A stretch of 12,996 nt of DNA. Origin: CAZVJA01 sp964626885. GTDB taxonomy: Bacteria; Planctomycetota; Planctomycetia; Planctomycetales; Planctomycetaceae. Numbering within the stretch: the first letter of the stretch is position 1; each line of letters begins with the position of its first letter. A program made the position numbers and the translations under genes. The notes below the pieces were generated by a model. It was not told the origin of the DNA. It saw nothing but the letters and a program-made list of their open reading frames with translations, and did no database searches. This document shows positions 6,858 to 12,996 of the stretch, one piece after another. Location of the stretch: NCBI GenBank assembly GCA_964626885.1, contig CAZVJA010000144.1, positions 1-12,996 of the forward strand. Direction: 5' to 3'.

Positions 6858-7396
6858 GCAAACGTCGTTGGGAGCATTCAGATTGATATCCGGTTCTTAG
6901 TGTCCGGTTTCTCTGAATTGCGAGCTGTATTCTTGCCGGAAAACTTCTCGCACAACACCTCATTTCGACATCTGCGTGACTTCTATCTTCGGACAAGAAC
7001 TTGCTGAAGGTGAGGAAAAAAACGGATTTGCTACTTCTGCCGATTTCTCAACGATTTCCGTCAAGCTATGCCGGAAATACCCGGGAGTTCGACTGTAACG
7101 ATTATGACGGTTTTCCGGGGCCGTCCCCTATTACTGGCGCAACCGGAATCTTCGGGACGATTGTCACGATAGTTAAGTTGCGACAAATCCATCCAACAGG
7201 ATTATGCGCAGCAATCGGACCTGGCCTTTCCTGTTTGACGGGACTTGCCATCGGAGATTTGGAACGGCATTCAGCCGCCGACTTCTCCGACCCATCAGCA
7301 GCTGGGGTTGGGTTCGAGACTTCCAGAAGCGTCGCGGACGAAGATGCCCCTCGGGGCCCAGCAAGAGCAGATTGAACGTACGACGGGAGAGAGGCG

Positions 7397-8599
7397 ATGA
7401 ACCAAGGTGTGCTCTGGAGACTCGTAATTGCCGTTCCGCTTCTGTTTTCCATAACAGGGGCCGTTCCGGGAGCGGAAGTCGAATCCGCCGACGAAGAACA
7501 ACTCCCGGTCGTGTTCGAGGAACTTTCGTTCCTTGATCCCCCTGCGACATTGTCGTCGCATCACACATGCGTGCCGGAACAGCCATCCTGTGTGCCGGCT
7601 CCATGCGTTCCAGCACCCACTTGCGGTTCGAGCACAGGCTGCGGCTACACTTGCAGCGACTGTGATACGTGCTGCAACTACTGCGGCGATACCTGTTGCA
7701 GGTTTATCGCGGGGGTCGAAACGACATTCTTAGCACCGCAGTCGAGTGGTTTGAGGTCGGTCGGTGTGGGAAATGACATCGCCGGGGCCACGATTTATCG
7801 AGTTTCCGAACAAGCTGATTTCGACGGCATGACGTTCGCGCCGCGCATGTGGATCGGCGTACAAGGAGCGGAATGGGGGTTAGTCAGTCGATTTTGGTAT
7901 CTGAGCGATTCGGACGACCAGTTCCATCCGTTCGATCAGCCGGCCGGAGGTACGCCAGGTACGTTCACGGACGATCGCTTGAAAGCATACACGGCCGACT
8001 GGGAATTCGTTCGCGGTTGCTGCTGGTGCGGCAATAAGTTCGATTTCACCGTCGGCGGACGCTATGTTGGGATGGAAGCAGACTCGGCGGTTTCGGTGGC
8101 TGGGCTCGCCAACGGCGGACTCGACTTCTTTCATGCGACGGCGATGTCCGATATCGAATTCGACGGCATCGGTGTCACTACCTCAATCGGCGGCCGAATC
8201 CCTCTAAAGGAATGCTGCGGCTGCGTCTACCTGCTGTGGAATGTGCGCGGTTCGGTATTGTGGGGCGAATCGTCGAACTCGGTACAAACGACCGCCACGA
8301 CCATTGGTGCTGCCGCAAACGGAACGTCGATCGATTCGGCGACAGTCTCCGACGACAGTTCGATGTACATCGTCGAAGCCCAGTTGGGTGCACAGTGGGA
8401 GCATGAGCTTCGTTGTATGCCGGCGGCGGCTTTCTTCAAAATCGCCGCAGAATATCAGTTTTGGGACGTTAGCACGGGTGAGGTCGGCACGGTCTCTAGT
8501 GCAGCCATCGCGACTTCCTCGGCTCTCGCGCGGGCCAATTCGGGCGACTTTGACCTCAACTTGTTGGGCTTTACGGTTGGTACCGGATTGACGTGGTAG
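7397..8599 (+). CDS. Cysteine-rich Lpg1974-like outer-membrane beta-barrel protein
   Basis: 400 residues. Start: ATG at 7397 with GGGAG and GAGG upstream (7385-7394). Residues 1 to about 24 are a signal peptide (LVIAVPLLFSITGA). Residues 58-101 are an unusual segment with 12 cysteines in 44 residues plus proline repeats (CVPAPCVPAPTC). From about 102 a beta-barrel follows: alternating strands such as FIAGVETTFLAP, FAPRMWIGVQG, WGLVSRFWYLSD, KFDFTVGGRYVGME and VYLLWNVRGSVLWG, with a last strand GFTVGTGLTW ending in an aromatic residue as is usual for outer-membrane proteins. The layout resembles the Lpg1974 / Legionella OMP pore-forming family (PF05150), abundant in planctomycetes. More cysteines sit in barrel turns (GCCWCG, ECCGC, RCM), 19 in all. 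Disulphide-linked anchoring in the envelope is plausible but inferred. It is a single-gene unit, convergent with epmB. Confidence 0.8.
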   Translation: MNQGVLWRLVIAVPLLFSITGAVPGAEVESADEEQLPVVFEELSFLDPPATLSSHHTCVPEQPSCVPAPCVPAPTCGSSTGCGYTCSDCDTCCNYCGDTCCRFIAGVETTFLAPQSSGLRSVGVGNDIAGATIYRVSEQADFDGMTFAPRMWIGVQGAEWGLVSRFWYLSDSDDQFHPFDQPAGGTPGTFTDDRLKAYTADWEFVRGCCWCGNKFDFTVGGRYVGMEADSAVSVAGLANGGLDFFHATAMSDIEFDGIGVTTSIGGRIPLKECCGCVYLLWNVRGSVLWGESSNSVQTTATTIGAAANGTSIDSATVSDDSSMYIVEAQLGAQWEHELRCMPAAAFFKIAAEYQFWDVSTGEVGTVSSAAIATSSALARANSGDFDLNLLGFTVGTGLTW

Positions 8600-8638
8600 C
8601 TGCAGGTTTCACAACACCGCCCAGTCGGAATTGCAGAT

Positions 8639-9661
8639 TTACTCCAGAGGTGTTTTGAACGGCGCGCCCGGAGTCTCCCGTACGTATTGCGGGACCGCAT
8701 AGCCCGGCAGACGGCTGCGAACGTCGCGCATGATGATGCGTCCCGCTTCGATGGGAACCTCAAAGTGCGCGGCGCCGGCGACGCGATCGAGCTGATGCAG
8801 GTAATACGGCTGCACCCCCAGGTCGATCAGCCTTTCAGAGAGTTCAGCGAGTACGTCGGATGAGTCGTTTACACCGCGCAAAAGCACCGTCTGGTTAAGT
8901 GCCGGCAATCCTGCGCCGACGAGCGTGCGAAGAGACTCGGCGCAGTCGCTGGCAATCTCCGCAGGATGGTTCGCATGCACCACAATCCAGACGCGCAGCC
9001 GTGATCTCGCTAGAAGTTCGAGCAGATCCGGCGTGACGCGATCCGGGAGCACGATCGGCAGCCGGGAGTGAATTCGCAGCCGGCTGAGATGCGGAATCGT
9101 TTCGAGGCGGGAAATCAGCTCCCCTAGCCTTCGGTCCGTGAGCATCAGTGGATCACCGCCGCTCAAGAGCACCTCGTGGATGGTCGTATCCGCAGCGATT
9201 GCCTCGAATGCCGGGTTCCATTCGTCGAGGCGGCGCGGTTCCTCTCCGTAAGGGTAATGCCGTCGAAAGCAGTATCGGCAATGGACCGCACACGCGCCAG
9301 TGGCGATCATTAGCGCCCGGCCTGCGTACTTTTGGAGTAATCCGGGGGCAATTCGTGAGGAATTGTCGGCAACTGCGTCCGGGATGAATCCGGGGACGTC
9401 ATCCAACTCGGCTTCGAGTGGAAGCACCTGAGCCAGCAGTGGGTCGTGGGGGTTGCCCGGCTGCATACGATTCAGGTAGCTGCGGGGAACCATCAGCGGA
9501 AAAAGCTGGGCCGCCTTGCGGGCTGGTTCGCGAAACTCATCCGGCAGGGCAAGGAGGTCCAATAGTTCGTCTGGATCTCGAATTGCCTGGGCAAGTGAAC
9601 GTTGCCACCCGGAGCCGGATAGCCGTGGGTCGAGGTCCGAGGTGGCAACGGTTTGGTTCAT
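8639..9661 (-). CDS. epmB: EF-P beta-lysylation lysine 2,3-aminomutase
   Basis: Radical-SAM, PLP-dependent enzyme of the KamA family that turns (S)-alpha-lysine into (R)-beta-lysine, which EpmA attaches to EF-P. 340 residues, near E. coli EpmB (342). Marks: PDELLDLLALP near the N-terminus (30-40), VPRSYLNRMQPGNPHDPLL (58-76), the [4Fe-4S] motif CAVHCRYC (Cys124, 128, 131), the SAM-binding SGGDPLM (167-173), RIHSRLPIV, PYYLHQLDRVAGAAHF, and a C-terminal PFKTPL whose Lys336 matches the PLP lysine of the family. It lacks the longer C-terminal part of catabolic lysine aminomutases, and the divergent efp neighbour supports EpmB. Start: ATG at 9661, chosen because family similarity begins soon after; no clear ribosome site precedes it. 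The frame runs on to a TTG at 9802, but that stretch is unlike the family. Confidence 0.93.
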   Translation of the reverse strand: MNQTVATSDLDPRLSGSGWQRSLAQAIRDPDELLDLLALPDEFREPARKAAQLFPLMVPRSYLNRMQPGNPHDPLLAQVLPLEAELDDVPGFIPDAVADNSSRIAPGLLQKYAGRALMIATGACAVHCRYCFRRHYPYGEEPRRLDEWNPAFEAIAADTTIHEVLLSGGDPLMLTDRRLGELISRLETIPHLSRLRIHSRLPIVLPDRVTPDLLELLARSRLRVWIVVHANHPAEIASDCAESLRTLVGAGLPALNQTVLLRGVNDSSDVLAELSERLIDLGVQPYYLHQLDRVAGAAHFEVPIEAGRIIMRDVRSRLPGYAVPQYVRETPGAPFKTPLE

Positions 9662-9770
9662 GTGAATCAGTGGTAAAGAACTTGGGGGGACCGCACTGGA
9701 AATCAGAGTTTGACCGGGGGAGAAGCTGCTCGCAGCCGTTTCAGCCGGGTCGGAAGCGGATGGTTCAGCA

Positions 9771-9799
9771 TTTCCCGAAGTCCAGGGATGTGCTATCCT
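9771..9799 (+). promoter_or_regulatory. Possible efp promoter with extended -10
   Basis: TGCTATCCT (9791-9799) matches an extended -10 (TGn then TATnnT). The -35 position 17 bases upstream (TTTCCC, 9771-9776) is poor, as extended -10 promoters tolerate. It lies about 95 bases before the efp ATG in the 233-bp epmB-efp gap. Confidence 0.35.
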
Positions 9800-9894
9800 C
9801 AAACCCCCAAATCCGAGCCCGGAATAACGCCCGAAATCAGCACTGTCGCTGTTCGGCAGGCCTCAAAGATAAACGATTTGAAGAGAAAAGACCA

Positions 9895-10461
9895 ATGCCT
9901 CAAGTGAATGCAAGCGACTTTCGCAAAGGGGTGAAAGTCGTCGTCGACGGTGATCCGTACGACATGCTGGAATGCAATTTCGTCAAGCCCGGTAAGGGAC
10001 AGGCGCTCTACAAGACGAAGCTGCGAAACCTGTTGAAGGGAACCATCCTCGACCGGACGTACAAGAGCGGTGACAGCCTCGAAGCCGCCGACGTGCATAA
10101 GAGTGAAGGGCAATACCTGTACCGCGATGCCAACGGCTACGTCTTCATGGATAACGAGTCGTTTGAGCAGTACACGCTTCCGGAAGATAGCTGTGGTGAC
10201 GCCGCCAGCTTTCTGCTCGAGAACGCCGTCTGCGGATTGCTCTTTTGGAATGGCCGCCTGATCGAAATGACTCCACCGGCGCAAGTGATTGTCGAAGTCA
10301 CCTATACCGAGCCGGCCGCGCGAGGCAACACCGCGAACAACGTGACGAAACCGGCGACCGTCGAGACCGGTGCCACGGTGCAGGTTCCCGCGTTCATCAA
10401 CCAGGGAGATAAGATCAAAGTCGACGCCCGCACGGGGGAATACCTCGAACGCGCGAAGTGA
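9895..10461 (+). CDS. efp: Translation elongation factor P
   Basis: Binds between the P and E sites of stalled ribosomes and restores peptide-bond formation at polyproline stretches. 188 residues, the same as E. coli. Three beta domains: KOW-like N-terminal (about 1-65), OB middle (66-127) and S1-like C-terminal (130-188). The modified lysine is present: NFVKPGKGQA with Lys34 at the loop tip, the type paired with EpmA/EpmB beta-lysylation. Other marks: DFRKGVKV (8-15), FMDNESFEQY, LIEMTPPAQVIVEV, and the C-terminal signature GDKIKVDARTGEYLERAK. Start: ATG at 9895 from alignment with the family; the frame continues far upstream but that part is the antisense of epmB. Only a weak purine-rich GAAGAG precedes it. 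epmB is divergent; epmA is not in the window. Confidence 0.97.
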   Translation: MPQVNASDFRKGVKVVVDGDPYDMLECNFVKPGKGQALYKTKLRNLLKGTILDRTYKSGDSLEAADVHKSEGQYLYRDANGYVFMDNESFEQYTLPEDSCGDAASFLLENAVCGLLFWNGRLIEMTPPAQVIVEVTYTEPAARGNTANNVTKPATVETGATVQVPAFINQGDKIKVDARTGEYLERAK

Positions 10462-10480
10462 CACGTTGAATTGGATGACA

Positions 10481-10533
10481 GAAGCACGCGTCACTAGCGA
10501 AGTGGGATCGTCAATTCCACATCGTCGTGCTTC
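10481..10533 (+). terminator. Compound stem-loop after efp
   Basis: GAAGCACG (10481-10488) pairs with CGTGCTTC (10526-10533). Inside, CGAAGTGG (10498-10505) pairs with CCACATCG (10517-10524) with one mismatch. GTTATTT follows, a weak T-run. It starts 20 bases after the efp stop, so it may end or protect the efp transcript. Confidence 0.4.
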
Positions 10534-10592
10534 GTTATTTCATTGCAGGAAAAACTCCACACGTCGTCACCCATAACGGGGAGAGTTCGGAC

Positions 10593-10784
10593 ATGGACGT
10601 CCTGCACTTGGCTTTGTACGCCATTGCGTCCTATCTAGCACTGCGGTCACTGGTTTCCCTGATGTCGAGCCATCGTGCTCGCTATGCACATCGGCGGGTC
10701 GCTGAACTGGGCCAGCAGCAGGGGGCTGTCGGTTCGGCCTCCGTGGCCGCCACGAACGTCCCACAGGGAAAACCGACCGGTTGA
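10593..10784 (+). CDS. Small single-span membrane protein, unknown function
   Basis: Not recognised. 63 residues. Start: ATG at 10593 with GGGGAGAG seven bases upstream (10578-10585). The frame is open back to 10527, but those codons overlap the efp stem-loop and carry no ribosome site. Residues about 4-25 (LHLALYAIASYLALRSLVSLM) form one hydrophobic helix. A basic stretch (HRARYAHRR, 29-37) follows, then a Q/G/A/S-rich tail. By the positive-inside rule the C-terminus should be cytoplasmic. It lies between efp and miaB on the same strand; the gaps (131 and 120 bp) leave an operon undecided. Confidence 0.6.
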   Translation: MDVLHLALYAIASYLALRSLVSLMSSHRARYAHRRVAELGQQQGAVGSASVAATNVPQGKPTG

Positions 10785-10801
10785 TTGCCGCAGGGATCGC
10801 A

Positions 10802-10817
10802 GACGCCTGAGGCGTTT
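10802..10817 (+). terminator. Weak hairpin between small membrane gene and miaB
   Basis: A five-pair stem ACGCC-TGA-GGCGT (about 10803-10815) is followed by TT and then GATAAG. The stem and T-run are both short, so this is a marginal terminator or chance. Confidence 0.2.
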
Positions 10818-10904
10818 GATAAGCTGCAATGGTTCGCTGAAGAACTCGCTTTTTACCGCACCAAACGTCGCGGGCCGGGCGCTCTAGAACTTCGCTGACA
10901 TTCC

Positions 10905-12353
10905 ATGACGCACAATCGACAGCTGTATATCGAAACCGTCGGCTGCCAGATGAACGAACTCGACAGTGAGCTCGTCGTGGCGGCGCTGCGCAACGACGGA
11001 TATCAGCTCACCCGCGACATGGCCGATGCCGACACGATCCTTTTCAACACCTGCAGCGTTCGCGAACATGCCGAGCACAAGATTTACAGCCAGCTGGGGC
11101 GCATAAAATACTTCAAACGGAAACGCCCGCAGTTGGTGATTGGTGTGATGGGCTGCATGGCACAGAAGGACCAGGAACTGATATTTCGCCGCGCGCCGCA
11201 TGTCGACATCGTCGTCGGTACCGGGCAGCTTGCGGAGATTCCGCGTCTGATTGCCGGTGCCCGCGTCAAGCGTGGGAGGCAGCTCGCGGTGAGCCTCGGA
11301 CGGAAAGAGGGATCGCGCACCGCCGTCTCGGACAGCTTTCAGAGCTACGATCCGCTCCGCGAGCCGGAAATGCGCCCGTCGCCGTTTCAGGCGTATGTGC
11401 GGATCATGATCGGCTGTGACAAGTTCTGCACGTACTGCGTCGTCCCGATGACGCGCGGACCGGAACAGAGCCGCGCCCCCAGCGAAATTCTGCGGGAAGT
11501 GCACGTCCTCGCCGAGCAGGGAGTCAAACAGATCACGTTGCTGGGCCAGACCGTCAACAGTTACAAGGTTGTCGAGAACGAGCGACTGTACCGCCTCAGC
11601 GATCTGCTGGAACAGATTCACGCGGTTCCCGGAATCCTGCGGATCGGGTTCGTCACCAACTATCCGCGGGACATGAGCGACGATCTGCTGGCCGCGGTCC
11701 GCGAGCTGCCCAAAGTGACCCGTTATCTGCACGTGCCGGTGCAATCGGGCTGCAACGAAGTGCTGCGGCTGATGAAACGGGGTTACACTGTCGAAGAATA
11801 CCGTGAGATGCTGCAGCGCATCCGCGAGAGGATTCCAGACTGTGCTGTCTCGAGCGATTTCATTGTGGGGCATCCCGGAGAGACCGAGGCATCATTCGAG
11901 CGGAGTATGGATCTTGTGCGGGAATGCCGCTTCAAGAACAGCTTCATTTTCAAATACAGCCCGCGACCGGGAACCAAAGCTGCCGAGATGTATGCCGACG
12001 ACATTCCCGAAGCGGAAAAGCGGCGCCGCAATAATGTGATGCTCTCGTTGCAGAATGAGATCAGCGAGGAAGACAACGCGCTGTTCATCGGCCGGGAGGT
12101 CGAGGTACTCGTCGAAGGGCCGAGCAAAACGGCTCTCAAAGCAGCCGGCGGCGAGGTAGTAGCCGGAACGCCGGTTCAGTTGTCAGGCCGTACCGCTTGC
12201 GACCGCATCGTCGCATTCGACGGTAATCCGCGACTGGCGGGAACTCTCACAAGAATTGCCGTCGAAGATTGCACCGCCACTACCCTCTTAGGGCGAATCG
12301 TCACTCGCGAGTACCAGCATGGCGCGAACGGCCTGCTGCCGATCCTGCAGTAG
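10905..12353 (+). CDS. miaB: tRNA-2-methylthio-N6-isopentenyladenosine-37 synthase
   Basis: Radical-SAM methylthiotransferase that adds the 2-methylthio group to i6A37 of tRNAs reading UNN codons. 482 residues, typical (440-480). Domains in order: UPF0004 N-terminal domain with three auxiliary-cluster cysteines (Cys14 in ETVGCQMN, Cys50 in NTCSVRE, Cys84 in MGCMAQ), radical-SAM domain with CDKFCTYC (Cys171, 175, 178) followed by VVPMTRGPEQSR, the LLGQTVNSY and HVPVQSGCNEVLRLMKRGY motifs, VSSDFIVGHPGE, FKYSPRPGT, and a C-terminal TRAM domain (about 405-475) for RNA binding. TRGPEQSR and NSY separate it from RimO and MtaB. Start: ATG at 10905, placed by the family's short N-terminus; no Shine-Dalgarno is visible. 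miaA is not in the window. Confidence 0.95.
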   Translation: MTHNRQLYIETVGCQMNELDSELVVAALRNDGYQLTRDMADADTILFNTCSVREHAEHKIYSQLGRIKYFKRKRPQLVIGVMGCMAQKDQELIFRRAPHVDIVVGTGQLAEIPRLIAGARVKRGRQLAVSLGRKEGSRTAVSDSFQSYDPLREPEMRPSPFQAYVRIMIGCDKFCTYCVVPMTRGPEQSRAPSEILREVHVLAEQGVKQITLLGQTVNSYKVVENERLYRLSDLLEQIHAVPGILRIGFVTNYPRDMSDDLLAAVRELPKVTRYLHVPVQSGCNEVLRLMKRGYTVEEYREMLQRIRERIPDCAVSSDFIVGHPGETEASFERSMDLVRECRFKNSFIFKYSPRPGTKAAEMYADDIPEAEKRRRNNVMLSLQNEISEEDNALFIGREVEVLVEGPSKTALKAAGGEVVAGTPVQLSGRTACDRIVAFDGNPRLAGTLTRIAVEDCTATTLLGRIVTREYQHGANGLLPILQ

Positions 12354-12464
12354 TGGCAGCCCCACCGCACAACGAGCCACCAATTGCCGCCTTCGGCTCC
12401 GGACGCTACAGTAAGGCGATCCCATCCCCACCCACCCGATGAGCTTCATGGTGTGAGCTCGCGG

Positions 12465-12480
12465 AGAACCGCCCGGTTCT
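12465..12480 (+). other. Short perfect hairpin downstream of miaB
   Basis: AGAACC-GCCC-GGTTCT: a six-pair stem with a four-base loop in the 199-bp gap between miaB and the next gene. No T-tract follows. The rest of this gap is C-rich and shows nothing else. Confidence 0.35.
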
Positions 12481-12552
12481 GGCTGCGCGCTCTTTCATCC
12501 GCCGGTTCCCCAATCGCTCATCGTGCGCGGTAATTTTGTCCGGAGTCCTGGT

Positions 12553-12996
12553 ATGTTGAACGATCTGTCAACACAATCAGCGGGCTACTTCGTCGTGTTG
12601 TTCAATCTGCCCGACGATCCGCACGCCGTGCGCGACATGCTGGTCGAACTTCTCGGACTGCATCCATCCGACGCGCAACTGGCGGCGCGGGCCGCACCCG
12701 GCGTGCTGCCGCATCGTTTCGATAAATCGAGTGCCGAGGCGCTCGTGAAGTCGGCCGCGGAGGCGGGAGTGGCGGCCCAGGTTCTAGCAGAAGGGGACGC
12801 CCCGAACTTTGAACAGGCGGAGATTGTCCATCATGCCCGTTGCGCCGATGCCGGCTTTGAGATCCTCGACTTTCGCGGAGGCTTAGCGACGATGATCCCC
12901 TGGTCGGAGGTTCGAGTACTGAGTGTCGGCTATATCTCGACGGATCGTTCCCGCGATTTTCAAGTCGAGGCCTCGGGAACAACTGCCGTCGCGCCG
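12553..12996 (+). CDS. Protein with bL12 C-terminal-domain-like fold (3' end missing)
   Basis: Open to the window edge; 148 codons visible. Start: ATG at 12553 with GGAG seven bases upstream (12542-12545). Residues about 12-80 follow the pattern of the ribosomal bL12 C-terminal domain: a first strand YFVVLFNLP, then LGLHPSDAQLAARAAPGVLP, then DKSSAEALVKSAAEAGVAAQV, matching the spacing of the GL-x4-A, AP-x2-L, K-x2-AEAL and AG positions. It is not bL12 itself: the N-terminal dimerisation domain and hinge are absent, and the protein continues past residue 88 with a beta-rich stretch (FEILDFRGGLATMIPWSEVRVLSVGYI). Function unknown; a ribosome or protein-binding role is only a guess. It follows miaB after 199 bp on the same strand. 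Confidence 0.75.
   Translation, partial: MLNDLSTQSAGYFVVLFNLPDDPHAVRDMLVELLGLHPSDAQLAARAAPGVLPHRFDKSSAEALVKSAAEAGVAAQVLAEGDAPNFEQAEIVHHARCADAGFEILDFRGGLATMIPWSEVRVLSVGYISTDRSRDFQVEASGTTAVAP

Larger units (their letters stand above)
6553..7396. other. 844-bp divergent non-coding region with several stem-loops
   Basis: It separates two genes for outer-membrane proteins transcribed away from each other, so it should hold both promoters, though no convincing -35/-10 pair was found for either. No frame in it looks coding. Structures seen: a nested hairpin (6708-6770), an interrupted hairpin (6824-6857) and an inverted repeat ATTCAGA/TCTGAAT (6876-6918) enclosing two CCGGTT copies. From about 6920 to 7340 only short palindromes such as GGGG-CCGT-CCCC near 7117 were seen. 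Confidence 0.55.

Noticed and set aside
9418..9894. Upstream extension of the efp frame
   Set aside because: It would run antisense through epmB. EF-P proteins begin at the ATG at 9895, which places the modified lysine at residue 34.
9799..10494. 231-codon minus-strand frame
   Set aside because: Antisense to efp, a certain gene.
10884..11873. 329-codon open frame on the minus strand
   Set aside because: Wholly antisense to miaB, which has all its catalytic motifs. The translation has no recognisable domain and is H/R/Q-rich, as antisense frames of high-GC genes tend to be.
1..12996. Mobile elements, CRISPR or prophage
   Set aside because: No transposase, integrase, spaced direct repeats or terminal inverted repeats were seen. 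The housekeeping genes are intact and evenly composed.

Overview
The window reads as a chromosomal segment of a Gram-negative bacterium, most likely a planctomycete. This is inferred, not proven. Moderate-to-high GC, long non-coding gaps, a cysteine-rich Lpg1974-like outer-membrane barrel, an EF-P/EpmB pair and signal-peptide-bearing proteins of unusual architecture all fit that phylum. No rRNA, tRNA, CRISPR array, transposase or integrase was found.

Layout. (1) Positions 1-2767, plus strand: a compact unit of argD (5' end outside the window), argF and rph. The argD-argF gap is only a few bases and argF-rph overlap as ATGA. argD and argF make successive arginine intermediates; RNase PH trims tRNA 3' ends. 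A stem-loop with a T-tract at about 2828-2865 closes the next unit from the opposite strand. (2) Positions 2890-6552, minus strand: three genes for exported proteins. In transcription order they are a 634-residue outer-membrane barrel with a very long low-complexity N-terminal part, a periplasmic C39-type cysteine peptidase, and, after a 565-bp gap, a small secreted Gly/Ser/Asn/Tyr-rich protein. A beta-barrel next to a stand-alone C39 peptidase recalls FapF and FapD of the Pseudomonas functional-amyloid system. This is the best candidate for an undescribed system here. A 26-codon reading frame sits between barrel and peptidase and overlaps the peptidase start codon. (3) Positions 6553-7396: an 844-bp divergent non-coding region rich in inverted repeats. 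(4) Positions 7397-8599, plus strand: a cysteine-rich outer-membrane barrel protein. (5) Positions 8639-9661 (minus) and 9895-10461 (plus): divergent epmB and efp. EpmB makes beta-lysine for modification of Lys34 of EF-P, and that lysine is present. (6) Positions 10593-12353, plus strand: a 63-residue single-span membrane protein and miaB (tRNA ms2i6A methylthiotransferase). (7) Positions 12553 to the end: a gene cut off by the window edge whose N-terminal part resembles the C-terminal domain of ribosomal protein bL12.

Themes: arginine synthesis and RNA or translation housekeeping (rph, epmB, efp, miaB) flank an envelope/secretion island (2890-8599). The housekeeping calls are secure. The role of the envelope genes is inferred from fold and gene order.
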